Below are positions 20,468 through 30,574 of a DNA stretch of 40,664 nucleotides, piece by piece. Below the pieces are notes generated by a model that was not told the origin of the DNA, did not search any database, and worked only from the letters and a program-made list of their open reading frames with translations. The stretch's first letter is position 1. Each line of letters begins with the position of its first letter. Made by a program: the position numbers and the translations under genes. The DNA comes from Zygnema cylindricum (Eukaryota; Streptophyta; Zygnematophyceae; Zygnematales; Zygnemataceae), in contig JBBHKE010002973.1 of NCBI GenBank assembly GCA_037447655.1, positions 686,417 to 727,080 on the forward strand, read 5' to 3'.

Positions 20468-20919
20468 CCAACTAGAGAAATAGTTTTTGATAAACAACCA
20501 AGAAGCCTTATAGGCCACTTCCGCCCAATGGAAGAGAAAACAAGTGCCATGAGACTTATTTCTGTGTAGATAAAAACAAAGCGATGATTTGTCGAAAAAC
20601 AAGAACAAAGGCAAATGATAAAATTACTTTCCTTACAAGAGTGCAAACAATTCTCTTGACTAGGGAAAAACATGAAGTATCAAGGAAAGCTATGCATTTA
20701 ATAGAGGTTCAAAGAGGCAAAGGAAAGAGACCGACAAACCATTAACCGCACCGTCGTTGTACATCAAGTGAACAGATGCACACCACAATATCCATAATCG
20801 AACCAACAACAAAAATCCGCCATTCTTCGTGTTACAACCACCAGCAAGCAATTTCGGGAAACCCTGGCGAAGTCCGTCGGTTGCAATCATTAACGAATCT
20901 GGAATAACAAACGAGTCGA
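20468..20919 (-). CDS. Two exon-like segments of an unrecognised protein
   Basis: A minus-strand segment begins after the acceptor ATTCGCAG near 20919 and encodes FDSFVIPDSLMIATDGL, then GGFLLLVRLWILWCASVHL, which could be a membrane helix. It can be donor-terminated at AATG|GTTTGT. A second segment after CTACACAG (about 20563) continues in phase as EISLMALVFSSIGRKWP to a stop near 20434. I recognise no family. The ordinary composition and plausible splice sites are the only support, so this may be a chance open region. Confidence 0.25.
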
Positions 20920-21179
20920 ACACTGCGAATAGTTGAAAAATACAAAACGTATAGAACAGTATTTGATGTTTATGGGCATAGTCGAAGTGTCTTGGGTATG
21001 GTTAAATGCAAAAACAACAAACAGTGGTTAAGGTGTTTAGAGACTGATTAACATTAGGGCGGGTTAACGACGATTGCTGTAGCTCGGAATAAAAAATTTA
21101 ACAGGGATAATGCAAGGTCAAACATTGCGGGATGGGAAAATGACGATCGCTCTAGTCCAGACAGGGTTTTGTACATTCA

Positions 21180-21803
21180 CAGAAAAAAGGCTGTGTAGGG
21201 CTGAGGCGTGAGCAAGGGTGGCTAAAGAGAGGATTGAACAAGAGAAACATGCAGGAAATCACAGTGAATCCGACTGACACAACCAGACCATCAGCAGCAG
21301 CACCAGCGACTGTGAGTTCCCTCACAGCCAAGCCAAACGAGAGCATCGCCCTCCAGTCTTTTTTAATGGCTTCTCTTCCCGATACCGTGAGCGCACCCAC
21401 CGGCATACGGGTTGATACGGTCAAGCACACTAACTACATATATTTACATATTTAACTTCGAGATTCCTACCTAGCCTGACCTTGTAAGAACAAATATAGT
21501 GGCATGCGCTAGGTCTAGAACCAAAAATGGCTCATAAAATTGAGCCACAGAAAGCTCTTTAAGGATCTGAAATGACCTTATAATTACAAACAATGCACAA
21601 ATAACATATTTCCTGTAGCCTCGTCGGAGTAGACCTCGCCGCGCCAAATCCAGTGTGTCGAATGGTTATCTCGAACCTGATGGAACTTACAAGCTGTTGA
21701 TCGGCTGCTTGTAATCCACTTCGCATATACCTGGCAGATTACCATAGTGAAGGAAGTCAGAACTATTTCAGGGACTACGCGAAGAACGGCGTATGAATCA
21801 GGC
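21180..21803 (-). CDS. Further exon-like open segments, unrecognised
   Basis: On the minus strand, after CTAAACAG (about 21803), an open stretch encodes PDSYAVLRVVPEIVLTSF and meets a donor TGCCAG|GTATAT. Another, after CCATCAG (about 21683), encodes VRDNHSTHWIWRGE before GAG|GTCTAC. A third open stretch at about 21430-21250 encodes GREAIKKDWRAMLSFGLA. These may belong with the segments at 20.4-20.9 kb or 22.4-23.4 kb. No function can be given. Confidence 0.2.
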
Positions 21804-22430
21804 TGTTTAGAGGAATAGAAGCAGGATAGCGACAAATTTGAAGAAAATTCAAAAAAATCTTACAATGAAAATTCTTGTTTAGAACCGTCGTCTGACAACA
21901 AACGGCAACCTGTTCAAGCTGATTCTCACATGAGGCGAAACGTCAACACGGACCAAAAAAAAAGATGCTGAAAAGGATTAAACACTATCCTGTAACAACA
22001 GGATACATGGACTTCAAGCCTCCTCCAAAGTGTATGGATTCATGAAAACCTGCCATAGTCGAACAGGAAGATAAATAATACCGTCTAGAATATGAAAAAT
22101 AACCATGACTTCAATCTATAAAAGGGGAACACACCAGTCAGCTAGAAGTCAGCTTACAGCCCTGCAATCCTTTCACAGCATTACCAACTCTTAAAAATTC
22201 TACAGAGAAACTCCAATAATATATACTGCCTGAGCCGAATATGACAGAACCACTTTGAGGCTTTCACACTTCATATGTGAACAGGTAGATCCGGATGCTT
22301 TATAAACTTCTAGCCCTTTCGACACCTCCAACTTCTTAAACGGGTCTTTACGACACGTTCGCTTCACCTTGGCATGACACCACATGAGGACGGCTGCCAG
22401 CTCGTCCACGTGTGTGGACCAGCCCGAGCG

Positions 22431-23444
22431 TTAGCTTCGGAACAAAGCAACATTCTTCTTGAAATTCACGTCATCTTGGGAAAAGACATCTGCAACGGTA
22501 ACAGAACACGCTTCAAACAGGCTCGATTGAGGCTTGGTCATAGGTTTTAGACAAACTTTCCCGACGTTCGTTTCAAGTTTTTAAAAGGTTTGGCACAGAC
22601 ATGAAGTAAGGTTTAGAGTAGCTTCGGGCATTTCCCCAACGGTCTGGATCGTTTCGGGAACGGTTTTTCCGCCGCAAGGCACCGGATGTCTATAAGATTC
22701 GATCGCCTATAATTCTTGAAGGATTCGCAGGAGAGGCGGTCTAGATTTGACCGCCCATCGTCGTCGAGAATATTGTAGACCGTACTTCACCTGCCGCTGC
22801 GGTACCGGTAATTATTTTCGACCGCGGACTCAATGACCGTCGATTAGATCCGTTATTTACGATTTTATTTTCAACCGTTCGATCGATACCAGAGAGGATA
22901 TTTTTGAAGCGCACCACCGCAAGTTCTGGAGGTTCGTTTGCGGGTGTCGAACTGGATAATCGAAGCTGCGACTTCCTTTGAAATTCATTGATGTTACAGA
23001 TAGCGGCATCATGGCAGCCGTCCGATTAAGACTTCGCTGTGGTGGATACGGAAAACCAGCTACCACAGGGCGGTACAATATCCCATCCTCTTTACCTGCC
23101 CACCTAATAGAGGTCCGGCATCTGACGTAGCTTTGCCAGAGGAAATACCCCAGCAATTAAGAAGAAACGGTTAATGGCCATTTATTACAGAGGCCCTTGT
23201 GGTCCCCAACAATTTCAGTCGTCCGATAAGTTCGATCGATGAAATCCACAGCGTTCATTTACAAGTTTGCTAATTGAACGCTTTGTACTTAACCTGACAC
23301 GTGACAAAAAGCATCGCCGCCGTTGTTGCTATAATGCGCAGGATCTTTCCGAATCCTTTCCCAGCCTGTGGTATAACTCATTTCAGCGAAGTACAGGCGC
23401 ACTTGTGTTCTGTACTGTACCTCGGCTGTAATTGGTCCAGACAT
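22431..23444 (-). CDS. Candidate unrecognised multi-exon gene
   Basis: On the minus strand an ATG at 23444 opens MSGPITAEVQYRTQVRLYF and ends at a CAG|GTTAAG donor (23294). A 35-nt exon (23130-23096, ending GGGCAG|GTAAAG) follows in phase and encodes TSDAGPLLGGQ. Next comes a 62-nt exon (22951-22890, acceptor ATCCAG, donor CTCTG|GTATCG) encoding FDTRKRTSRTCGGALQKY. A last segment (22489-22431, acceptor GTTGCAG) would end VFSQDDVNFKKNVALFRS and stop, but its phase does not fit the third exon directly, so at least one exon is missing from the model. The small exons and strong junctions suggest a real gene. I do not recognise the protein. Confidence 0.35.
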
Positions 23445-23449
23445 TTAAA

Positions 23450-25235
23450 CAAAAGCCAGAATGTTGTGGAAGGTGTGCACGGATAAACACAAATACCAGC
23501 ACCACTTCCCACTTAGAAAAAACGTTGACGGACCGTAACGTTTACGGAACTTAACCGAAAGATTGGCAGCTTCTAAACTGTCTTTTTTACCGGCTCCAAA
23601 TTATAGCGCGAAACGTTCATTTCTGGTTCGCAGCTTATTGTGCTCTTTTCAAAACTCCGAGCAAATTTTAGTGTGGCATAGTAACTCACTTTTCATAGAT
23701 ATTCATACAAATTTATAGCCAAAAAGTAATCACTTATTTGCGGAGTTACACAAAGCTGCACTAAACAGTACAAATATTCGAAGAAATGTGAAATGTAAAT
23801 GTCAAAATAATAAGGGTTTAATGCATCTGTAAATGGTAGCAAAGTATAGTGTGTGTAAAGTATAGTAATAAATTGATTTTTCGTGTGAATATGGATTGCT
23901 TTCTCTTGTGACAACCTACAAACGTGGTAACCTTTGGATGACGACTCAAGTTGAATACTATCAACCATGAACCAAAACCCAACATCAAATTTCAGAGCGA
24001 TGACAATGTTGAGAACCTTTCTTTCACATACAAACCAAATAAATTTCGCAATATTAAAGATTGACATTGAAAACCTCTTCGACTTTTCAAAAAACCAGAC
24101 ATTTCACAACCGAAATAATTCCTCAACATACCGACATGTCTAAAACTAAACTATACTAACCATGGCCCTACCAATAGATTTACATCGTGAAAGAAATGAA
24201 AAAGACAGTAGATGCCTAAATGTTAGGTCGGTGTCTATAATCAAATTCTCAAAGGCTAATGTCCAATGCAAAATACCCAATTTCTGTGATAGAGTCAACT
24301 ATTACATTCTACTTCACATTCTAACTATCCCCACTATCCCCAGTATTTGATGTCAGGATACCCAAATTCAAAGTATAAAATCTGAAATAACCAATGCACA
24401 ACTCCAATTCCCAACGTCCACATACCCAATAGTTTGAACTTGTAAGTTTTAATAACTTCTTCCCATCGAACTCCAATCTTTAGTAATCCGCTGGGAAATA
24501 CCCAAAAGAAGCGATGTATACCAGGGAAAAAATGGAGCGATTTGATACAAGGGCAGAAGCAGGCTATGATATTCGAAACAGACCTCCAAAAAGAAAAGAT
24601 GTAATGTATTGACAATATACAAAAGGTTTATTGATGTAATCACATAGATGCGATTCTCTTAATACAAAATTTTCGATTATGAGACTTTGAAAAGTTTGCC
24701 AATGGTCGGGATAAGTTGGTTGGGTGGTACAAACTATGGACCTAAAGGCTACACTTTATTGGCTCATAAAACCCCAGTTTTGGGTCATATTTTGCATCAT
24801 ATAAACCCTAAATGACCCTTTGGGAAAAAGGGATGACCCCCAAAAAGGCACCGTGTGAACTTGACAATTGGCACAGCTGCGAGAAATCTGGTAAACTGTC
24901 ACTTCATTAAGCGTGAGTTTACGAAAAAAAAATACAACGTACACTAAAACTGCCCGTGAAATAAAACATTTTATCAGGCAACACAAAGGAAAATTGATTT
25001 GTCCAATCTGGGAATTGATTCCCCCCCAAAAGATCGTTAAATACATTTTTTCAGGGTGTTTTATGGTCACATAGAATTGCTCTTCCTACATATTTTTCTA
25101 CTTTGTTTGTAATAGCCACACAACTATTTTTTAGTGGCCAACATATGACTCTAATCTTGTAATGAACCTACCAAAAGGGTCGTCGCAAAAAAGTGCAAAA
25201 AAGTGCATTTGAAAACCCATAGAGCGTACGAAAAC
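23450..25235. other. No gene recognised
   Basis: AT-rich sequence. Scattered CCAATG/CCAATT heptamers near 24255-24420 echo the minisatellite at 2.3 kb. I see no coding or RNA feature. Confidence 0.4.
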
Positions 25236-25240
25236 AGTTT

Positions 25241-25610
25241 TATACATACTTTAATTTAGAATAGCATATCACATACGAAAAGGGTATCGTAAAAAGGAGC
25301 AGCACAATACACTGTTTTTAAATTTTGTTATCCTATAAACGCCCGTCATTATTGGCGTGAAGGATTTACTAGTGACAATGCGAAATTAGAATACATGTTA
25401 CTAATTTAGTGCAAGGAGACATGGCAGGTTGTAGTCCCTCACCTCAAATAGTGTTGGTGCCACTTTTGTAACCTTAGGCCAAAAAAGACACAACCGAAGT
25501 AACTTTAATAACGATGGGCAATTTATGTAATGTACATACTTCAATGCAGCGCACCGTATCGCGCTACAAATAGTGTATCGTAATAAGCTGCAGCAGGAAA
25601 CACTGTTTAA
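25241..25610. repeat. Direct repeat pair flanking a MITE
   Basis: 25241-25318 and 25531-25608 are diverged direct copies, both running from TACATACTT to AACACTGTTT/TACACTGTTT and sharing GTATCGTAA. They are offset by 290 bp. The interval between them holds a family A MITE, so a tandem duplication was followed by, or included, the insertion. Confidence 0.55.
25336..25524. mobile_element. Short family A MITE, decayed ends
   Basis: The left end reads ACGCCCGTCATTATTGGCG and the right end AATAACGATGGGCAA. The inner CTAATTTAGTGCAAGGAGAC is shared with the copies at 3368 and 8266. About 189 bp. Confidence 0.65.
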
Positions 25611-26245
25611 GCACTCTGCTACAACACTGCGTACTGAAAAACATGGAGAAAAAACGTTTTTTTATGAAAAACACTACGCATCACTACCAGCACCGTATGT
25701 CGTATAAAAAAAAGTTGACAGTTCAGTTGCTTCACCGAGAATGTTTTGTGCAGAAACAAAGTTATCCTATATTTGTTTATTTGTTCATCTGTTCACCTGT
25801 TCATGTATTATCATACATAAAACATAACTATTTTTATGTTAACATAATTTGAAGTTCCCAACTTGTGCCTCCTTCACACAGTTAAGTCCAAAGGAAACAC
25901 GGAATATAATCATCTCTGTCCCTTTTTTTTTTTGTTCAAAAAAAATGTGTCTGTAAGCTTTCAAACGGTGCAGTTATCAAACCCACAAAACCAATGAGAA
26001 GTAATTTTAATTCACTTTATTTTCTTGGTAAGTCTTTTTCGTCTTAACGGTGGCCATAAGATATCTCTCACAGAGTATCTAATCAACACTAATAATGGTA
26101 TTCTGTTTATTTAATTTATTCTTTTGAAAAGTCTTTTCAAATGCGGAGATATGCGACTTTTCCGACAGATAATTATCCGATCCACGTCCAAAATGGGTGT
26201 TATATATACATTTATTTTACATCATTTGCCTTAAAAAAAAAAAAA

Positions 26246-26271
26246 GAGGAGGAGGAGGAGGAGGAGGAGGG
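26246..26271. repeat. (GGA)n microsatellite
   Basis: A run of about eight GGA/GAG triplets follows a poly-A stretch. Confidence 0.9.
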
Positions 26272-26514
26272 GAGTTAAACCCAAGTGAACCCAGGTACAC
26301 GTTCCTCAAAATATATGTACCTGTTTTTCCAGTCCAAACTATTTTTTGTATACAAAACCTCCTGACTCCCAGAGTACTAAAATTGAAGGGTTGCCAAAAT
26401 ATTTGGGCTCCCAAAAAGCCAAAAAGGGGTAGACAAAAAATTATAAAAATATCAGTTTTTAGACATCCTGAGGTCCGCCCATAGCATCTGATACAAAATC
26501 ACAGAGGGGACAGG

Positions 26515-26765
26515 GAGGGAGAAAGGGGGGAAGAGAAAAAAAAAGAGGGGAAAGGGAGGATGGGAGAGGAGGGGGAGGAAGGAAGCGAGGGAGAGAAACA
26601 GAGGGAGGGAGCAGCAGAGAGGGAGGAAGGAAACGAGGGAGAGAAACAGAGGGAGGGAGCGGCAGAGAGGGAGGAAGGAAGCGAGGGAGAGAGACAGAGG
26701 GAGGGAGCGGCAGAGAGGGAGGAAGGAAGCGAGGGAGAGCGGCAGAGAGAGAGAGAGAGGCAAGA
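26515..26765. repeat. Purine-rich minisatellite, 48-bp unit
   Basis: About four copies of a 48-bp unit (containing GAGGAAGGAAGCGAGGG and GAGGGAGCGGCAGAGA) lie at about 26568-26745, with purine-rich flanks. Because 48 is divisible by three, all frames stay open and give a 16-residue periodic peptide on each strand. I treat this as non-coding. Confidence 0.85.
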
Positions 26766-26912
26766 GAGTGGCCAGTGACTGAAGCAATCAAACGGACAAT
26801 GTACGGATTTCTGTAAAACAGCTCCGGAGTGAATAGTACAGTTTCCTGTACGATTTCTTTGTTTTCTGGCCAATAGCGCCAAGAATAACGTACGTGTAAA
26901 TTACCCTAAATG

Positions 26913-27394
26913 CGCTGTTGTTAGAATCGTACGAATATTTATTTTTTCCCGATTGAAGCGTACAGTTCGTGACTGTTGAAAAAATCGCAAAAAATCGCGA
27001 TCTACTTTCTGTGCGGTAAACTGAACGGCTAATTTACGGAAACTGCACGGTATTTTACCATAACAGTACGGTTATGTACAATAAATGTACGAAATTTGAC
27101 GAAAAGAAACGTTGCACTTCGTAGTACTCTCTGTCCGGTAAACTGAACAGAAATTTTACGACAAATGTACGAAATTGTACCGAAAATGTACGAGCTATTA
27201 CGAAAAGATACGGGAAATGTACGAAAAATGTACAAACTGCGGTACATGTAAATTCATTTTTGTTTACATGTACGAAATAGTACGGACAAAAATTCATTAA
27301 CGATTATTACCATTTTTTCAAAACGTTCAATGCGTTTGTTACTTATAATTCGTCGCGAATGAATCGTTCGCACTAAACGGTGTGAACAACTATG
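26913..27394. mobile_element. hAT-type MITE, second copy
   Basis: Homologous to 9996-10476 along its whole length in the same orientation (shared ACTTTCTGT.CGGTAAACTG, GTTGCACTTCGTAGTACT and GTGAACAACTATG at the right end). The left TIR is decayed (CGCTGTTGTT for CATAGTTGTT). The putative TSDs CCTAAATG and ACTAAAAG agree at six of eight positions, which suits an old insertion. Confidence 0.75.
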
Positions 27395-27436
27395 ACTAAA
27401 AGAAACGGTTTTAGGTGAAAAAGAACTACAGTACAA

Positions 27437-27480
27437 TACTGTACAATACTTTAATGTACGGTTTATTACTATTCACTATT
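27437..27480. repeat. About 43-bp segment shared with 35003-35044
   Basis: From CTGTACAATACTTTAATG to GGTTTATTACTATTCACTAT, the two sites differ at essentially one base. They are 7.5 kb apart with unlike flanks, so this is probably a fragment of a dispersed repeat. Confidence 0.7.
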
Positions 27481-27599
27481 GCTGCATTCACACCGGAATG
27501 GATGATGAATTATATGAGGAAACGCATAATGCCGTACTATATATTTCGCAAAAATACAAAAACAGAGGCGCCAAACTGACCGACTGCTCGGCTGTCAAC

Positions 27600-27656
27600 C
27601 TTTTTGGAGCGTAGCGACGGACAAAATATACGATTTGGAGCGTAGCGACGGACAAA
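27600..27656. repeat. Tandem duplication of a 29-30 bp unit
   Basis: TTTGGAGCGTAGCGACGGAC is present twice in direct succession. Confidence 0.85.
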
Positions 27657-27857
27657 AACGTACGGTCAAGTGCGTCAAAACTTGACAACTGTGGTAAGTC
27701 ATATTTTTTTCCAGGAACCCTTTTCGGAATGCAAAAATCCGACTTTGAAAAAAATGAAGTCGTATCCCGAATGAATGATCCGTACTGTACCTAAATATTT
27801 TAAAATGATAACCCATAAACGAACAGCCAATCAAAATCATGTATAATATGACGTAAC

Positions 27858-27910
27858 TCTCTCCTTTCTCCCTCCCTCCTCCCTCCTCCCTCTCTCTCTC
27901 CCTCTCTCTT
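27858..27910. repeat. CT-rich tract
   Basis: CTCCCTCC/CTCTCTCT simple sequence of about 50 bp followed by TTTTTCGCAG, which resembles a polypyrimidine tract and acceptor. No open exon of note follows. Confidence 0.7.
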
Positions 27911-28129
27911 TTTCGCAGCCGGTTTGAAAATATATTGAAATCCAATTCGAAAAGAAAGGACGAGTTTCTGGAGCCGCCATTAAATCGTACCTTTTGAAGA
28001 GGTTGAGAGTGGTACAAATTTCGAATCCGGAACAAAATTATCAGTGCTTTTATCAGTTATGTGAGCGGGGCTTCCGCTGAGGTGAGACACCGGAACTAGT
28101 CTGGATGATTTTTTGATTTTTGCTTTTTA

Positions 28130-28134
<5 letters not shown>

Positions 28135-28190
<56 letters not shown>
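28135..28190. repeat. (TA)28 microsatellite
   Basis: An uninterrupted TA dinucleotide tract of about 56 bp. Confidence 0.97.
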
Positions 28191-28191
<1 letters not shown>

Positions 28192-28310
28192 CCTTTCTTA
28201 GGAGATTTTTAGGGTTCTTAAGGTTTTGTTGGCTGTTTCTTTAGGTTTTTAGCTTTATGGCACAATTTTTGGGCGTTCTTGGTGAGAACAACTTGACAGG
28301 GTACGAGCAG

Positions 28311-28570
28311 TAAGGTCATATGCAATTAAATGCCAACAATAAAATTATAATATTACGGACAATAATATCATATGCAATTACCAACAATAATAACATAATC
28401 CAATTTAGTACAATATAATTATATGCAAGCTATTACCAACAATGAAAACATATGCAACTTATTTCTCACAATATAATCATATGCAATTTGTTATCAACAA
28501 TGACATCATGTGCAATTTATTGCCGAAAATAAAATGTCATTACCGACGATGAAAAAATGTGCGATTTCAC
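28311..28570. repeat. Degenerate tandem repeat, CATATGCAATT unit
   Basis: CATATGCAATT(T) followed by ATTACCAACAAT recurs about seven times with variation at roughly 28-54 bp spacing. It is AT-rich and non-coding. Confidence 0.75.
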
Positions 28571-29420
28571 GCGGTTTGAACAGTGTCTGTATGGTATACT
28601 ATGAATTGTTATTTCAGAGTAAAGAAGTTACTGGCGTGGGGTTTATATTAGAGTTGTTAATTCTCATTTTGATATGGGTGACGCTGCTGTTTTTGAACCA
28701 TTTGAAGGATTAGCTTTAAGAAAAAAACAATTGGTGTCATTGATACTATTTTAGGTTCTAAGGAGTAAATTTAGGGGCACTGATAAGGTGTGTTTGTCGA
28801 TAGTTTTTTAGGGTTTTTTAGGAATTTTAGGGTTTTTAGGGTTTGTTGGGGTAGTATGCCGTATTCATACCAGACTCGATCCATCCCAAAAGGGAATTCA
28901 AACAAGATTTCCTCCATTATTGCCTTAACCACCAGAAGCTAAACCACTTATTAGAACTCATCATTTGAAGTTGTATTTACTTGAGTTACGGTAACAAACA
29001 ACCATGGCTAAAATTCCAGCCTCAATTTATTCTCTTACTCACACGCTAGACTAACTATGGACAAGCTACTATAAAAATTGGTCCACTCCATTCGCACCAA
29101 TATTGTTTCTGCCGATTCTCAACCAATTGTTTAAATCGCTACTTCAACTCTTCTCGCAGTCCACGCTTGTGAACATCCATCAAATCTAAATAAAGGATTC
29201 TTACAACCATAATCATTTTTAAATTAGGGTAAATATCTGAAATCGGCAAATATAAGCTGAACTGCCATATCGACAAAGAGGCCCGTTTTTACATGGAAGA
29301 TAAAAAATTGAAAAATTCAGTTCGATTCGCAACACTACTACATTTCATAGCTTCAACCCTAAATTTCCCTTTTCTCGCGTAAATCCTAAACTCTAAATTG
29401 AAAAGCCTGAACCTTCCCTC

Positions 29421-29460
29421 TAGCAAGCTATGTCGACGTTGTCGCCCACTCCTCTCCTCC
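29421..29460 (+). repeat. Extra copy of the GOS1 exon 3 start
   Basis: TAGCAAGCTATGTCGACG, followed by a CTCCTCTCC run, mirrors the true acceptor and exon start at 29570-29608 (TGCAGGCTATGTCGATGG). The upstream bases also correspond (CCTGAACC...CCCTCT before both). The duplication is therefore about 147 bp in period and spans the splice site. The copy lacks a good acceptor and its frame differs. Confidence 0.75.
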
Positions 29461-29884
29461 CTCCTCATTTTCTCCTCCAAGGGCTTCATCCTCTTTCGCG
29501 CCAGAGTCTCCTGTTTCCTTCCTAAACCTTAAACCGTAAACCCTGAACCCTCTCTCCCCCCCACTCTCTGCAGGCTATGTCGATGGTGTTGTGCTCTCCT
29601 CTGACCCTTCTTCCTCCACCCCTCCCTCTCTCTCCTCCGACGGCTCCTCGTCTCTCGTGTCGGTGGAGTTGGAGCTCCAGAGTCTCTTAAGTCGTCTCCA
29701 GAGAGTGGTAATCTCCATGGAGGCGGCGGCCGAGAGACGCAATGTCACGGCCAGTCTGCGACACGCGGCGGCCAGACACAGGGAGGTGTGGGGAGACCTG
29801 GCGCAGGTGAGGTGTGGGGGGAGAAAGAGAGGATCGCATTAGCCGATCATTGTTAGCCACACTATTTTTTGTTTGCAAACATTG

Positions 29885-30260
29885 CGTTCCACTCTTTTTT
29901 CAAGTCGTTGTTTCCCACTCTATTTTTCGTTGTTTTCTATTCTATTTTCAAACCTTCGTTTTCCATTCTATTTTCTGGAAGAAAACCGTTGTGTTTTTCA
30001 CTATTTTCAAGCCATTGTTTTTCACTAATTTCAAGCCATTGTTTTCCACTATGTTTTCAAAATGTTGTTTTCCACTCTATTTTACGTCAGCCAACCGTGC
30101 TTTTCCACTCTATTATTGAATCGTTTGCTTCTACTTTTCCATCAGAAAACCGTCGTTTTCACCCTATTTTCAATTAGCTTTTTCAGGTTTTTTTTTCAAA
30201 CCGTTCGTTGTTTTCCACTCTATTTTCCGTTAGAAAATCGTTATATTTTCCTCTCTGTTT
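29885..30260 (+). repeat. Intron-filling tandem repeat in GOS1
   Basis: Nearly all of the intron between the exons ending 29806 and starting 30273 is a degenerate unit of about 25-30 bp, CGTTGTTTTCCACTCTATTT plus TTCAAAC, in roughly 14 copies. The unit is pyrimidine-rich like a 3' splice-site tract. The two short exons flank it directly. Confidence 0.8.
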
Positions 30261-30574
30261 CCTGTGTTTCAGGAGTTCCAGAGGACCCGGAGGCACATCA
30301 ACTCTCTGAGGGAACACGCGGAGCTCCTCTCCTCCGTCCTCAATAACATCAGCGAATATAAGGTAAGACACATACAATAATTAGCGTGGATAAATTATTG
30401 TAGGTAAACTGCAGAGAGCCTTGGGTTTTTTTTCTTTTTTTTGTTGCATTTTTTGGATTTTTTTTGCGGTGTTCAAACTGAGAAGGAGAAAAAGGACGAA
30501 GAAGGGGAAATGGAAAATATAAAACGTAGCAGTTTCACAATTTTTCTGGCGAACAGAATGTACACAGAATGTTC

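Noticed and set aside
23011-23130. Plus-strand ORF starting MAAVRLRLRCGGYGK, faintly like ribosomal protein bS16
   Set aside because: Similarity ends after about 12 residues and the key bS16 residues do not follow. The minus-strand exon model explains the region better.
26459-26882. Overlapping Ser/Pro/Leu-rich minus-strand ORFs
   Set aside because: They are produced by the 48-bp purine minisatellite.
28311-28570. CRISPR-like spaced repeats
   Set aside because: The spacing is irregular, the units are degenerate and the context is eukaryotic, so this is an ordinary tandem repeat.
28510-28713. Short ORF ending in a membrane-anchor-like helix upstream of the GOS1 exons
   Set aside because: It overlaps a tandem repeat and has no similarity to the expected GOS1 first exon; likely chance.
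28780-28860. Telomere (TTTAGGG runs)
   Set aside because: Only a few degenerate units, not a true array. The same holds for 14944-14966 and 29521-29555.
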